Origin: Pseudoxanthomonas wuyuanensis
Lineage (GTDB): Bacteria; Pseudomonadota; Gammaproteobacteria; Xanthomonadales; Xanthomonadaceae
Reading direction: 5' to 3'
Assembly: GCF_900215535.1 (NCBI RefSeq)
Contig: NZ_OCND01000007.1
Location: forward strand, 186,001-250,000
DNA length: 64,000 nucleotides
The stretch's first letter is position 1. Each line of letters starts with the position of its first letter. The position numbers and the translations under genes are program-made. The notes beneath the pieces were generated by a model, which was given only the letters and a program-made list of their open reading frames with translations, had not been told where the DNA came from and ran no database searches. Of the stretch, positions 33,511 through 43,851 are shown in pieces.

Positions 33511-34196
33511 CGTGTTTCTCCGGCAGGTTGTTCGATGCGGCCGGTGGACGCATCCAGCCGCACTACCAGGTAGCGAAGGAAGAACTGCGTTGCCGGCCCG
33601 ACACCGAGCGCGAACACCACGGTGCCGACGCCGACCGTGCCGCCCAGCGATACGCCAACGATGAGCACGGCGACTTCGATGACGGTACGGACCCGGCGGA
33701 TGGACCAGCCGGTCCGCCGCGCCAGGCCGGTCATCAGGCCGTCGCGCGGCCCCGGCCCCAGTTGCGCGCCCACATACAGGGCCGTGGCCAGCGCGCACAC
33801 CAGCACGCCGCCGAGCAGGTAGGCGCAGCGCAGCGGCAAGCCCTCCGGCGCGTCCAGCAACGCCAGGTTGACGTCCGCGAACGGTCCCAGCAGCAGAGTG
33901 TTGGCCAGCGTGCCCAGGCCCGGCATCTGGCGCAGCGGAATCCACGCCAGCAGCACGGCGGCCGCGGTGACGATCATGACCATGCCGAAGGACCACGGCA
34001 GGTGCAGCGAAGCGCCCAGGTGGAAGACATCCCACGGCGAGGCGCCCACCGCACCTTCGATCATCAAAGCGATAGCCAGGCCGTACAGCCACAGGCCCAG
34101 CAGCAGCCGCAGCAAGCGTTCCGGCAGCCGCCCGGCGCGGAGTTGCGCGATGGGCCCCAGATTGGCCAGCCCGGAAGGAGGAGTCGTGGTCTTCAT
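33507..34196 (-). CDS. yczE: YczE-like integral membrane protein (YitT family)
   Basis: This 229-residue polytopic protein has about five hydrophobic helices (such as 'LWLYGLAIALMIEGAVG' and 'VMIVTAAAVLLAWI'). Family marks are 'GASPWDVFHLG', 'LGPGPRDGLMTGLARRTG' and 'VRTVIEVAVLIVGVSLGGTV'. YczE genes are often divergent from MocR-type regulators (YczR), as here; the palindrome between the genes is the likely shared operator. The ligand is not known. The gene overlaps phzF downstream by four bases. Confidence 0.88.
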   Translation of the reverse strand: MKTTTPPSGLANLGPIAQLRAGRLPERLLRLLLGLWLYGLAIALMIEGAVGASPWDVFHLGASLHLPWSFGMVMIVTAAAVLLAWIPLRQMPGLGTLANTLLLGPFADVNLALLDAPEGLPLRCAYLLGGVLVCALATALYVGAQLGPGPRDGLMTGLARRTGWSIRRVRTVIEVAVLIVGVSLGGTVGVGTVVFALGVGPATQFFLRYLVVRLDASTGRIEQPAGETR

Positions 34197-34214
34197 GGGG
34201 CCACCATCGCGTCA

Positions 34215-34239
34215 ATTGGCTCTTTTCCATAGAGCCAAT
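34215..34239. promoter_or_regulatory. Palindrome attggctct-N7-agagccaat, candidate YczR operator
   Basis: A perfect 9-base inverted repeat with a 7-base spacer lies midway between the divergent starts: 18 bases from each start codon (yczE at 34196; the MocR-type gene at 34257). It is placed to control both genes. Confidence 0.65.
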
Positions 34240-34256
34240 CGTGCGATAGTGGCCTC

Positions 34257-35714
34257 ATGAACCGCGCGCTTGCCCCGGATCGCCTTGCCGTGCTGGTCGG
34301 TGCCTTCGACCGCGCGCCGGCCTACCGCGGCCTGCGGCTGGCATTGCAGGAACTGATTGGCGATGGCCGGATTGCCATCGGCACCCGCCTGCCCAGCGAG
34401 CGTGCCGTCACCGCGGCGCTGGGCGTTTCCCGCAACACCGTCACCCGGGCCTATGCGGATCTGGTTGCGGCCGGCTTCGCCGTCGCCCGGCAAGGGGCGG
34501 GAACCTATGCGGCCGCGCCTATCGACCTGCGCCGCGCACACGACCATGCGCTGCATTCGTTTGCCGCGACGCAGTCGGCCGAAGGCGCGATAGACCTCAA
34601 TTGCGCGGCCGGCGCGGCAACGCCCGGTGTCGCTGCCGCGTACCAGCGTGCGCTGGACGCGCTGCCGTCCTATCTGGCCAGCGATGGCTATCTGCCGTCG
34701 GGACTGCCGGGGTTGCAGGCCATCATTGCCGAGTCGTACGTGCGGCGCGGCCTGCCCACGGCCGCCGCGCAGATCGTCATCACCTCCGGCGCGCTTTCGG
34801 GCATTGCCATCGCCGCCCGCGCGCTGTCGCGCCCGGGCGACCGCATCATGATCGAATCGCCGGTGTACTCGAACGCCATCGAGGCGCTGCGGCTGGGCGG
34901 CGGCCGCCTGATCAGCGCGCCGTTGTCCGATCCGCTGGGCGATGAAGGTTGGGACATGCACGGTATCGAAGCCACGTTGCGGCAGACCTCGCCGCACCTG
35001 GCCTACCTGATTCCGGATTTCCAGAACCCCACCGGCTTCCTGATGGGCGACGCGGCGCGCGCGCGGTACGCCGCTGCGCTGCGCAGGGCGCGCACCATCG
35101 CCATCGTCGACGAAACGCTGCAACCGACCAGCCTGTCCGATGAGCCGATGCCCGCGCCGTTCGCCAGGCATGCGGCCGACGCCATCACCATCGGCAGCGC
35201 ATCGAAGATGTTCTGGGGTGGCTTGCGGGTGGGATGGATCCGGGCTCCGCGCGAACTGGTCAGCCGGATCGTCGCCGCACGCGTGCAGATCGACCTGGGC
35301 AGTTCGCTGTTCGATCAGTTGGTGGTGGCCGAATTGTTCGGCGCCGCCGACATCCGTGCGGCCCGCCGCGAACAGCTGCGGCAACGTCGCGATGCGCTTG
35401 CGCAGGCCCTGGCGGAGCGACTGCCCGGTTGGCGCTTCCGCCTTCCTGGCGGCGGCCTCACCTTATGGGTGCAGATGCCCCATGGCAGTGCAACCCGCTT
35501 GGCCGCCGACGCCGAACGCGCCGGTGTCCATCTGGCGCCAGGCCCGGTTTTCAGCGTTGAAGGCGGAGCCGATCATTGGCTGCGCCTCCCGTATGCCAAG
35601 CCGGAGGAGGCGTTGAGGCTGGCGGTTGCACGCATCGCCGGTCTCTGGTCGGCCCACCCGCACGAGTCGAAGCCCAAGCAGCGCCGCGAGCCGGCCAGGC
35701 GCCTGATCGCGTAG
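34257..35714 (+). CDS. yczR: MocR-type (GntR-aminotransferase) regulator, YczR-like
   Basis: This 485-residue protein has a GntR winged helix (about residues 20-85: 'YRGLRLALQELIGDGRIAIG', 'LPSERAVTAALGVSRNTVTR', 'GFAVARQGAGTYAA') joined to a fold-type I aminotransferase-like domain. The PLP lysine lies in 'SASKMFWGGLRVGWIR'; 'FQNPTG' and 'IAIVDETLQPTS' are also typical. Such regulators sense PLP or a PLP-derived adduct. The divergent yczE gene and the shared palindrome match the YczR-YczE arrangement described in many bacteria. Only 18 bases separate the palindrome from the ATG. Confidence 0.9.
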   Translation: MNRALAPDRLAVLVGAFDRAPAYRGLRLALQELIGDGRIAIGTRLPSERAVTAALGVSRNTVTRAYADLVAAGFAVARQGAGTYAAAPIDLRRAHDHALHSFAATQSAEGAIDLNCAAGAATPGVAAAYQRALDALPSYLASDGYLPSGLPGLQAIIAESYVRRGLPTAAAQIVITSGALSGIAIAARALSRPGDRIMIESPVYSNAIEALRLGGGRLISAPLSDPLGDEGWDMHGIEATLRQTSPHLAYLIPDFQNPTGFLMGDAARARYAAALRRARTIAIVDETLQPTSLSDEPMPAPFARHAADAITIGSASKMFWGGLRVGWIRAPRELVSRIVAARVQIDLGSSLFDQLVVAELFGAADIRAARREQLRQRRDALAQALAERLPGWRFRLPGGGLTLWVQMPHGSATRLAADAERAGVHLAPGPVFSVEGGADHWLRLPYAKPEEALRLAVARIAGLWSAHPHESKPKQRREPARRLIA

Positions 35715-35876
35715 CGCAGATGATGGCGCGGCCACTGCATCGCTGCATGCGGACGTAACGCGCATTCCTCTTCCGCAGCGGCGGCGGCCAACGGTGTTTC
35801 CATACCTGCTCTGTGGCAACTGAACGGAAGAACCGCGACGCGCATCAACCGTCCGGCGCCTACTACCACAGGTTTA

Positions 35877-35905
35877 TTGCCAGAAAATTTAATTCCTGTT
35901 AATGA
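35877..35905 (+). promoter_or_regulatory. Possible promoter of the TonB receptor
   Basis: ttgcca and taatga are 17 bases apart in an AT-rich stretch that stands out from its GC-rich surroundings. They lie about 90 bases before the receptor start codon. The -10 match is weak. Confidence 0.3.
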
Positions 35906-35998
35906 TTGCTGCGACGCAGCAAGTGTTCAGGACTTGCTGCCTATCGGAGAGATGTCACTAAACAGCAACGCAACTTTTTGGCTTTTTGGGGAGCATGC

Positions 35999-38611
35999 AT
36001 GAACAAGAGAGAGAGAAATTACGCCCGCGTTTCAAAAACGCGATTGGCGTCAGCAGTGAAATGGGCGCTGGCCGCAGCGGTACTGTCGGCCAGCGGGGCG
36101 GCATTGGCGCAGACGGCCGAACCAGCGAACGCACCGGCCGATGAACCGGCCACCCTGGAAACGGTGTCGGTGCTGGGCAGCCGCAGCCAGCCGCGCTCGG
36201 TGTCCTCTTCGGCGGTGCCGATCGACATCATCAGCGCGGAGGAATTCCGCAACCAGGGCGCAACCGACGCGCTCGACCAGCTGCGCGTGCTGGTGCCTTC
36301 GTTCAACGTCAGCACGATCCCGATCGACGATGCCGCCAGCCTGATCCGCCCGGCCAACCTGCGCGGCCTGCCGCCGGACAATACGCTGCTGTTGGTCAAC
36401 GGCAAGCGCTTCCACCGCGCGGCGGTCATCACCTTCCTCGGCCACGGCCTGTCCGACGGCTCGCAGGGTCCGGACCTGTCGGTGTTCCCGTCGCTGGCGC
36501 TGGATCAGGTTGAAGTGCTGCGCGACGGCGCCGCGGCGCAGTACGGCTCGGACGCCATTGCCGGCGTCATCAACTTCGGCCTGAAGAAGCTGCGCGAAGG
36601 CGGCACGGCCGAGGTCTTTGCCGGCCAGTACTACGAAGGCGACGGCTTCACCACGCAGTACTCGGCGCAGATCGGCCTGCCATTGACCGAAAACGGTTTC
36701 GCCACGCTGACCGCCGAATGGCGCGAGGCCGACGCCACCTCGCGCAGCGTGCAACGCGACGATGCCGCGGCGGCGATAGCGGCCGGTTACCCGGGCGTGC
36801 CCACTCCGGCGCAGATCTGGGGTTCGCCGGAAGTGAAGGAGGACTTCAAGTTTGTCGCCAACCTGGGTGTTTCCACCGACAGCGTGGACTTCTACCTGTT
36901 CGGCAACTACGCCAAGCGCGATGTGGACGGCGGCTTCTACTTCCGCGACCCGACCGCGCGTTCTGGCGTGTACTCCAACGATGGCGGCCAGACCCTGCTG
37001 GTAGGCGACATGACCGGCGCCGGCGGTTGCCCGACCATCGCACTGCGCGACGGCGCCGGCAACCTGATTCCCTACAGCACGGTCAGCGCCGCGGTGAGTG
37101 CGCTGCCGTCCAACTGCTTCAGCTTCCTGTCGATGCTGCCGGGCGGGTTCACCCCGCGCTTCGGCGGCAAGCTGGAAGACAGTTCGATCGTGGCCGGCGC
37201 CAAGGGCACCTGGGGCAGCAACTGGCACTGGGACGTGAGCGCTTCGTACGGCCGCAACGACATCGAGTTCATCATCTACAACACGGTCAATGCCTCGCTC
37301 GGGCCGGATCAGCCCGACGGCCTGTACTTCAGGCCCGGCGGCAACACCCAGACCGAAAAAGGCGTCAACTTCGACGTCGGCCGCGATTTCGAGACCAGCT
37401 TCACCGCCGAACCGCTGCGGCTGGCGATGGGCGCCGAATGGCGCGAGGAGAGCTTCGAGATTGCCGCCGGCGACGCCGCCTCCACCGGTATCGGCCCGCT
37501 GACCGAACAGGGCTTCGCGCTGGGCTCCAACGGCTTCAACGGTTTCAGCCCGCGTACCGCCGGCACCTTCGACCGCAGGAACTGGGCGGTGTACCTGGAC
37601 ACGGAAGCGCAGTTCACCGAGCAGCTGCTGCTGGCCGCAGCCGTGCGGCATGAGGACTTCGACGACTTCGGCAGCACCACCAACGGCAAGCTGACCGGCC
37701 GTTTCGACTTCACCGATACCTTCGCCGTGCGCGGCGCCGTCAACACCGGTTTCCGCGCCCCCACTCCGGGCCAGGCCAACATCAGCCAGATCAGCACGGT
37801 GTTCGGCGGCACCGCCCTGGTCGACATCGCCACGCTGCCGCCGACCAACCCGATTGCCGCATTGAAGGGCGCCCAGCCGCTGACCCCGGAAGAGTCGGTG
37901 AACTTCTCGCTGGGCATGGTCTGGAGCAGCGGCGACTGGCTGGTCACCGTGGACGGCTACCGCATCGAGGTGGACGACCGCATCGCGCTGAGCACCAGCT
38001 TCGAACTGACCGACGAAGAGCGCGCGGCGCTGGTGGCATCGGGCAATCCGGAGGCCGCCTCAATCTCCGAAGTGACCTATTTCGGCAATGCCTTCGACAC
38101 CACCACCACCGGCCTGGACGTGGTGACCAGCGTGGAGACCGATCATTTTGGCGGCACCACCACCTACTCGCTGGCGGCCAACTGGAACAAGACCGAGGTG
38201 GACCGCTACGACGCCAACTTCATCAACGAGGCGCGCGTGTACAAGCTGGAGGAATCCCTGCCCAAGACCAAGGGCTACTTCAGCGTCAACCACCAGCGCG
38301 AGGTCTTCCACGCCAACCTGCGCGTGAGCTACTACGGCTCGTGGTACGAAGACCACCTGGACAGCGGCGTGGTTTCCGCCGACGACGGCGGTCTGCCCAT
38401 CTACGAAGGCAGCGCGGTCATCGTGGACGCGGAGATCGGCTGGAAGTTCGCCTCAGGCCTGTACGTCAATGTCGGCGCGCAGAACCTGTTCGACAAGACC
38501 CCGGGCGACAACCCGTGGGGAGCGTCGGTGGCTGGCGCGCAGTACCCGGTGCATTCGCCGTACGGCTTCAACGGCGGCTTCTACTACGCGCGGGTGGGCT
38601 GGAAGTTCTAG
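35999..38611 (+). CDS. TonB-dependent receptor
   Basis: This 870-residue receptor starts at ATG 35999 with a ttttggggag ribosome site. The signal peptide lies around residues 20-40 (VKWALAAAVLSASGAALAQ). A TonB-box-like 'ATLETVSVLGSRS' is followed by a plug ('IDIISAEEFRNQGATDALDQ', 'NLRGLPPDNTLLLVNGKRFH', 'ALDQVEVLRDGAAAQYGSDA') and the barrel, ending in aromatic Phe (YYARVGWKF). The barrel has 'RGAVNTGFRAPTPGQANISQ' and 'NVGAQNLFDKTPGDNP', typical of xanthomonad receptors for sugars or siderophores. A hairpin terminator follows. Its length and motifs are normal for the family; the ligand is unknown. Confidence 0.95.
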   Translation: MNKRERNYARVSKTRLASAVKWALAAAVLSASGAALAQTAEPANAPADEPATLETVSVLGSRSQPRSVSSSAVPIDIISAEEFRNQGATDALDQLRVLVPSFNVSTIPIDDAASLIRPANLRGLPPDNTLLLVNGKRFHRAAVITFLGHGLSDGSQGPDLSVFPSLALDQVEVLRDGAAAQYGSDAIAGVINFGLKKLREGGTAEVFAGQYYEGDGFTTQYSAQIGLPLTENGFATLTAEWREADATSRSVQRDDAAAAIAAGYPGVPTPAQIWGSPEVKEDFKFVANLGVSTDSVDFYLFGNYAKRDVDGGFYFRDPTARSGVYSNDGGQTLLVGDMTGAGGCPTIALRDGAGNLIPYSTVSAAVSALPSNCFSFLSMLPGGFTPRFGGKLEDSSIVAGAKGTWGSNWHWDVSASYGRNDIEFIIYNTVNASLGPDQPDGLYFRPGGNTQTEKGVNFDVGRDFETSFTAEPLRLAMGAEWREESFEIAAGDAASTGIGPLTEQGFALGSNGFNGFSPRTAGTFDRRNWAVYLDTEAQFTEQLLLAAAVRHEDFDDFGSTTNGKLTGRFDFTDTFAVRGAVNTGFRAPTPGQANISQISTVFGGTALVDIATLPPTNPIAALKGAQPLTPEESVNFSLGMVWSSGDWLVTVDGYRIEVDDRIALSTSFELTDEERAALVASGNPEAASISEVTYFGNAFDTTTTGLDVVTSVETDHFGGTTTYSLAANWNKTEVDRYDANFINEARVYKLEESLPKTKGYFSVNHQREVFHANLRVSYYGSWYEDHLDSGVVSADDGGLPIYEGSAVIVDAEIGWKFASGLYVNVGAQNLFDKTPGDNPWGASVAGAQYPVHSPYGFNGGFYYARVGWKF

Positions 38612-38649
38612 GCCCGGCCCTGACACAGTCGCAACGGTGATGTTGTGCG

Positions 38650-38676
38650 CGATGCCCCCGCACGTCGGGGGCATCG
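38650..38676 (+). terminator. Hairpin after the TonB receptor
   Basis: cgatgcccccg - cacgt - cgggggcatcg is a perfect 11-base stem, 38 bases after the stop codon. The T-run after it is short (cgttt), so termination may be partial. Confidence 0.6.
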
Positions 38677-38864
38677 CGTTTGCGGCACCGCCCGCGCACG
38701 CACCTCGGCCGGACGGGTCCGGAGCAACGCTGTTCAAGGCGCATCCTCAAGCCATCCATGGGCTTGGTCCACGCCAGCATCGGCGATGGCATCCGCTCGC
38801 GTCTGCGCCAGGCCCAGGAAGGTCGCCTTCGGCTGCTAGCGACCTGACTGCCGCCGGTTGCGTG

Positions 38865-39758
38865 TCAACCTTTGCCGTACCGGCTTGGCGGTTGGCCTAC
38901 GCGGCGACGGAAGGCAACGCTGAAGGTACTGGTTGAGCCATAGCCGACGCGTTCTGCCACTTCCGCGACGGTCAGTTCATCGCGCCTGAGCAGGTCCTTG
39001 GCTATCTCCATGCGCCAGGCCAACAGGTACTCCATGGGAGGCGCGCCGACGATACGGACGAACCGGTCGAAGAAGGCCGAGCGCGACAGCGCCGCAGTTC
39101 TGGCGAGTTCGGCTACCGTCCAGGGGCGATCGACGTGCGCGTGCATCTGCTTCAACGCCACCGCCAGCCGTTCATCGCCCAGGCCGCGCAGCAGGCCAGG
39201 AGGCGCGCTTCCTGCAGTGGACCAGCGCATGGCCTCGACAAGCAACATCTCCACCAGCCGCGAGAGCATGTACTCGCTGCCCGGCTTCTTGTCCTCATAT
39301 TCTTCGCCCACCATCTGTACAAGCTGCATCAGGCGGCTGGAGCCCTGGACGTGGACCACCGCGGGCAACAGCGATATCAGTAGCCCGGCATCGAAAGTGT
39401 CGAACAGGAAAGCGCCGCCGAGTGAGCGCATGTCCGGCGGTCCTTCCTGCTCACCGTGGCGCCGTTCTCCCTGTTCCCGGGGGGCGGCCTTGGGATCGAT
39501 GAACACCGGCGGCGCCGGCACGAAACTGGACAGCGTGAAAGGCGGAGTCGTGGGCAGCAGCACGAAGTCCCCCGCGCGGATTTTGATTGGCTCATGCCCG
39601 TCCACCGCCAGCAGGGCGCCGCCTTGCAGGACGATGCAGAAGCCAGGCTGCCCATACTCGGCGTAGCGCACGGCCCAGTTGCCCTTGCCGCTGATGACGT
39701 TGGCAAAGACCGCCCGCGGGCGAAGGAGCCGGACGACATCGGAAAGCGGATCGCTCAT
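38865..39758 (-). CDS. AraC-family transcription regulator
   Basis: This 297-residue protein has an N-terminal cupin ligand domain (about residues 10-100, 'GFCIVLQGGALLAVDGHEPI', 'AGDFVLLPTTPPF'). Its C-terminal double helix-turn-helix comprises 'WTVAELARTAALSRSAFFDR' and 'LTVAEVAERVGYGSTSTFSV'. The cupin matches the Cupin_6 type seen next to SDR genes in proteobacteria. It is divergent from the SDR at 39858-40601. Two 9-base direct repeats 21 bases apart just upstream are the likely binding site. Confidence 0.9.
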   Translation of the reverse strand: MSDPLSDVVRLLRPRAVFANVISGKGNWAVRYAEYGQPGFCIVLQGGALLAVDGHEPIKIRAGDFVLLPTTPPFTLSSFVPAPPVFIDPKAAPREQGERRHGEQEGPPDMRSLGGAFLFDTFDAGLLISLLPAVVHVQGSSRLMQLVQMVGEEYEDKKPGSEYMLSRLVEMLLVEAMRWSTAGSAPPGLLRGLGDERLAVALKQMHAHVDRPWTVAELARTAALSRSAFFDRFVRIVGAPPMEYLLAWRMEIAKDLLRRDELTVAEVAERVGYGSTSTFSVAFRRRVGQPPSRYGKG

Positions 39759-39760
39759 TC

Positions 39761-39790
39761 CGGACTTTGGCTAAAAAACAACGGACTTTG
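39761..39790. promoter_or_regulatory. AraC-type direct-repeat operator candidate
   Basis: cggactttg occurs at 39761-39769 and again at 39782-39790, a 21-base spacing (two helical turns). This is the layout of AraC-family operator half-sites. It lies between the divergent araC-like and SDR genes. Confidence 0.55.
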
Positions 39791-39857
39791 CATCATCGAT
39801 AATCCGGAGATGCTGGCCTATCGTTTCTCGCGAGTCAACCCACTCTCGGAGAACGAA

Positions 39858-40601
39858 ATGAAGACTGTCCTTATCACCGGCTGTTCCTCCGGCTACGGCC
39901 TGGAGACTGCCCGCTACTTCCTGTCCCAGGGCTGGAACGTCATCGCCACCATGCGCACTCCGCGCCAGGACCTATTGCCGGCCTCTCCCAACCTGCGCGT
40001 GCTGGCGCTGGACGTGACCCGGCCAGAGAGCATTGCGCAGGCACTGGATGCGGCGGGCGACATCGACGTTCTGGTCAACAACGCCGGCATCGGCCTGTTC
40101 GGGGCGTTCGAAGCCACGCCCATGTCCACCGTACGGGACGTCTTCGAAACCAACACCTTCGGCGTCATGGCCATGTGCCAGGCCGTGATTCCCCGGTTTC
40201 GCCAGCGCCGCGCCGGCCTCATCGTCAACGTAACGTCCAGCGCCACCCTGGCACCGTTCCCGCTGGTGGCCGCGTACACCGCCAGCAAGACCGCGGTCGA
40301 AGGCTTTACCGCATCGCTGGCGCATGAACTCAAGTCATTCGATGTGCGGGTCAAGCTGGTAGAACCCGGCTACGGCCCCTCCACCAGCTTCACCGCCAAC
40401 GGCCAGCAGCGCATGCAGGGGCTGATTCCGCAAGCGTACGAAGTCTTTGCCCACCGCGTTTTTGCCGGCCTGGGGCACACCACCGCGGTGACGAAGGAAG
40501 ACGACGTGGCCCAGGTCGTGTGGCAGGCGGCCAACGACACCTCGGACCGCTTGCACTTTCCTGCAGGTGCCGACGCGCTGGCGCTGGCCGCGCAGCGTTG
40601 A
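39858..40601 (+). CDS. SDR-family oxidoreductase
   Basis: This 247-residue enzyme starts at ATG 39858 after a gga-gaacgaa ribosome site. It has 'VLITGCSSGYGLETARYFLS' (cofactor loop), Arg in 'VIATMRTP' (suggesting NADP preference), 'LALDVT', 'NNAG', catalytic 'NVTSSA' Ser and YxxxK in 'YTASKTAVEG'. A Gly-Tyr-Gly variation (EPGYGPSTSF) replaces the usual PG motif. The divergent AraC regulator implies induction by a small molecule. The substrate is unknown. Confidence 0.9.
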   Translation: MKTVLITGCSSGYGLETARYFLSQGWNVIATMRTPRQDLLPASPNLRVLALDVTRPESIAQALDAAGDIDVLVNNAGIGLFGAFEATPMSTVRDVFETNTFGVMAMCQAVIPRFRQRRAGLIVNVTSSATLAPFPLVAAYTASKTAVEGFTASLAHELKSFDVRVKLVEPGYGPSTSFTANGQQRMQGLIPQAYEVFAHRVFAGLGHTTAVTKEDDVAQVVWQAANDTSDRLHFPAGADALALAAQR

Positions 40602-40711
40602 GCATGCACCATGGCCGGTGTAGCCCACCGTGACCGCGGTGCGTACCGACCGGACAAGCCAAGTCCGTTCAATCGCTGCGACGCGAATGGAAATCCTGGC
40701 GGCTTGCAGAT

Positions 40712-40734
40712 ACTATACCCCAGTATTGGATAGT
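40712..40734. promoter_or_regulatory. Candidate FrmR operator
   Basis: An outer inverted repeat actat...atagt encloses an inner atac-ccca-gtat, with a C-run between. FrmR/CsoR-family operators have this form (AT-rich arms around a C/G tract). It lies 15 bases before the frmR start codon. Confidence 0.55.
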
Positions 40735-40748
40735 CGCCGGGCCGCCGC

Positions 40749-41024
40749 ATGCCGCACACCCCGCAGGAAAAGAAACGCGTACTGACCCGGGTGCGTCGCA
40801 TCAAGGGGCAGGCGGAGGCGCTGGAACGCGCGCTGGAAGCCGGCGTCGACTGCGCTGCGGTGCTGCAGCAGATCGCGGCCATCCGCGGCGCGGTGAACGG
40901 GCTGATGTCGGAAGTGATGGAAGCGCATATCCGCGAGGAGTTCGGCCAGGCGGCCGGTTCGCAAGCCCAGCGCGCGGCGCGCGTGCGCGAAATGACCGGG
41001 CTGGTCCGCTCCTATCTCAAGTAA
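40749..41024 (+). CDS. frmR: FrmR/RcnR-family transcriptional repressor
   Basis: This 91-residue helical repressor of the CsoR/RcnR/FrmR family has the N-terminal 'MPHTPQEKKRVLTRVRRIKG' (Pro2 and the Lys/Arg-rich DNA-binding stretch) and the key Cys in 'GVDCAAVLQQI' (about residue 35). In FrmR, Pro2 and Cys35 react with formaldehyde and release DNA. His3 of the N-terminus and His in 'EAHIREEF' also match. The adjacent adhC and fghA genes for formaldehyde removal support the FrmR assignment over a metal sensor. Start and length are standard. Confidence 0.93.
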   Translation: MPHTPQEKKRVLTRVRRIKGQAEALERALEAGVDCAAVLQQIAAIRGAVNGLMSEVMEAHIREEFGQAAGSQAQRAARVREMTGLVRSYLK

Positions 41025-41083
41025 CCGGCGGCCGCATCGTTTCGGCCCCCGTTGTCCTATCGGTATCGAACACGCAGGAGTAA

Positions 41084-42196
<1,113 letters not shown>

Positions 42197-42203
42197 ACAA
42201 TCC

Positions 42204-42291
42204 TCCTGTAGGAGTGGTGCCGGCATGCCGGCACCGGTAAGTCGCGATGCTTTGCGTGTAGCCCCATCGCGACGCACGTCGCTCCTACAGG
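42204..42291. repeat. REP-type element with a nested palindrome between adhC and fghA
   Basis: The arms are cctgtaggag...taagtcgcgat and atcgcgac...ctcctacagg, related to the engB REP. The left arm carries an additional perfect palindrome ggtgccggcatgccggcacc (10-base stem). The whole forms a branched hairpin inside the frm operon and could alter transcript stability between the two genes. Confidence 0.75.
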
Positions 42292-42321
42292 AAAATACCC
42301 ACGGACCACTGGAGTAGCGCT

Positions 42322-43194
42322 TTGGAACGCATCGAACACCGCGCCTGTTTCGGTGGCTGGCAGGACGTCTACCGGCACGCATCGGAAACGCTGGGTTGCG
42401 GCATGAACATCGCCGTCTACCTGCCACCGCAGGCGGCTACGCAGAAGCTGCCGGTGCTGTACTGGTTGTCCGGGCTGACCTGCACGGAGCAGAACTTCAT
42501 CACCAAGGCAGGCGCGCAGCGCTATGCGGCCGAGCACGGCATCATCCTGGTGGCGCCGGACACCAGTCCGCGCGGCGACGACGTGGCCGATGCCGAAGGC
42601 TACGACCTGGGCAAGGGCGCCGGCTTCTATGTCAACGCCACCCGGGCGCCGTGGTCGACCCACTACCGCATGTACGACTACGTGGTATCCGAACTGCCGG
42701 CGTTGATCGAAGCGCATTTCCCGGCGAGCGCCGCGCGCGCCATCAGCGGCCATTCGATGGGCGGACATGGCGCATTGATCGCCGCGCTGAAGAACCCGGG
42801 CCGCTACCGCAGCGTGTCGGCGTTCTCGCCGATCGTCGCGCCGTCGCAGGTGCCGTGGGGCGAGAAGGCGTTTGCCGCCTACCTGGGCGATGACCGCCAG
42901 GCATGGAAGGCGTGGGACGCGACCGAGCTGGTGGCCGCTGCGCCGGAAAAACTGCCGCTACTGATCGACCAGGGCGATGCCGACGAATTCCTGGCCAGCC
43001 AGCTGAAGCCGGAACGGCTGCGCGACGCCAGCGCCGCCGCCGGCCATCCGTTGCAGCTGCGCCTGCGACCAGGCTACGACCACAGCTACTACTTCATCAG
43101 CAGCTTCATCGGCGAACATATCGCCCACCATGCCGCGGCATTGCGGTCCCCTGCACGCGCCTATAAAGAAGACGCCAGCTCAAAATCGGTATAG
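42322..43194 (+). CDS. fghA: S-formylglutathione hydrolase
   Basis: This 290-residue serine esterase hydrolyses S-formylglutathione to formate and glutathione. The start is TTG at 42322 ([20 protein letters not shown]), which matches the family N-terminus and has a ctggag ribosome site. The catalytic Ser is in '[11 protein letters not shown]', the Asp in 'DQGDADEFL' and the His in '[11 protein letters not shown]'. The 3' end overlaps the convergent Dph6-like gene by 34 bases. The gene follows adhC across a REP-type element. Confidence 0.95.
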   Translation: MERIEHRACFGGWQDVYRHASETLGCGMNIAVYLPPQAATQKLPVLYWLSGLTCTEQNFITKAGAQRYAAEHGIILVAPDTSPRGDDVADAEGYDLGKGAGFYVNATRAPWSTHYRMYDYVVSELPALIEAHFPASAARAISGHSMGGHGALIAALKNPGRYRSVSAFSPIVAPSQVPWGEKAFAAYLGDDRQAWKAWDATELVAAAPEKLPLLIDQGDADEFLASQLKPERLRDASAAAGHPLQLRLRPGYDHSYYFISSFIGEHIAHHAAALRSPARAYKEDASSKSV

Positions 43195-43850
43195 GCGAAG
43201 CGGCCATCGCGCAGCACGGTGTCGCCGCGCTCCAACCTTATCGGCGCGGAAAACATCGGCCCGTCCCAAACGCAGGTATGGAACTCGCCGTTCTCGCCGC
43301 AGGCATCCACCTGTGCGGGAAGACTGTCCAGCAATGCGGCATCGAAATCGCGGCCGGCGAAGCCTGCGTCGAGCTGCGTCGTATCCACGCAGCACAGGTT
43401 CGCGCGCAGGCCGCCTGCCATCATCTCGCGCGCCAATTGCGCGGTGTCGCTTCCGAACAGCGGGGTCAGGATTTGCCAGCCCAGCCGCGCGCAGCTGCCC
43501 TCGCGATAACGGCGGATGTCTTCCAGAAACAGATCGCCGAAAGCGGCGGTCGCCAGTCCCGGCCAGCGCGCGGCCGCCTGCGCCAACGCATCGGCCATCG
43601 CCGATTCGTACTCCTGGTTGCCGCAGCCGGCCGGAATCATCGCTTCCAGCAACGGCAACCCGGCCGCCCGGGCCTGCGCATGCAGCACCGTGCGGCGGAT
43701 GCCCTGCATCGAGACGCGATCGTATTCGGCGGTCACCGTGGTCAGCAGCGCAATCACCTCCACGTCGCTGCGCTGGCGCAGGGCATGCAGCGTCCATGCC
43801 GCATCCTTGCCGCCGCTCCAGGCCAGCAGCACCGGCAACGGGCGGGACAT
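43161..43850 (-). CDS. PP-loop ATPase, Dph6/COG2102-like
   Basis: This 229-residue protein has an N-terminal ATP-binding PP-loop '[18 protein letters not shown]'. The family block '[20 protein letters not shown]' is followed by '[16 protein letters not shown]', '[18 protein letters not shown]' and '[15 protein letters not shown]'. It belongs to the diphthine-ammonia-ligase-related family; bacteria lack diphthamide, so the bacterial substrate is not known. The start codon at 43850 lies one base from the left end of the 270-bp element copy B, which replaced its leader. The 3' end overlaps fghA convergently. Confidence 0.87.
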   Translation of the reverse strand: MSRPLPVLLAWSGGKDAAWTLHALRQRSDVEVIALLTTVTAEYDRVSMQGIRRTVLHAQARAAGLPLLEAMIPAGCGNQEYESAMADALAQAAARWPGLATAAFGDLFLEDIRRYREGSCARLGWQILTPLFGSDTAQLAREMMAGGLRANLCCVDTTQLDAGFAGRDFDAALLDSLPAQVDACGENGEFHTCVWDGPMFSAPIRLERGDTVLRDGRFAYTDFELASSL

Positions 43851-43851
43851 C

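Noticed and set aside
32656-34230. Fusion of PhzF with an upstream frame on the minus strand
   Set aside because: The upstream half is out of frame with the YczE gene, which has its own complete sequence and four-base overlap; PhzF starts at 33510.
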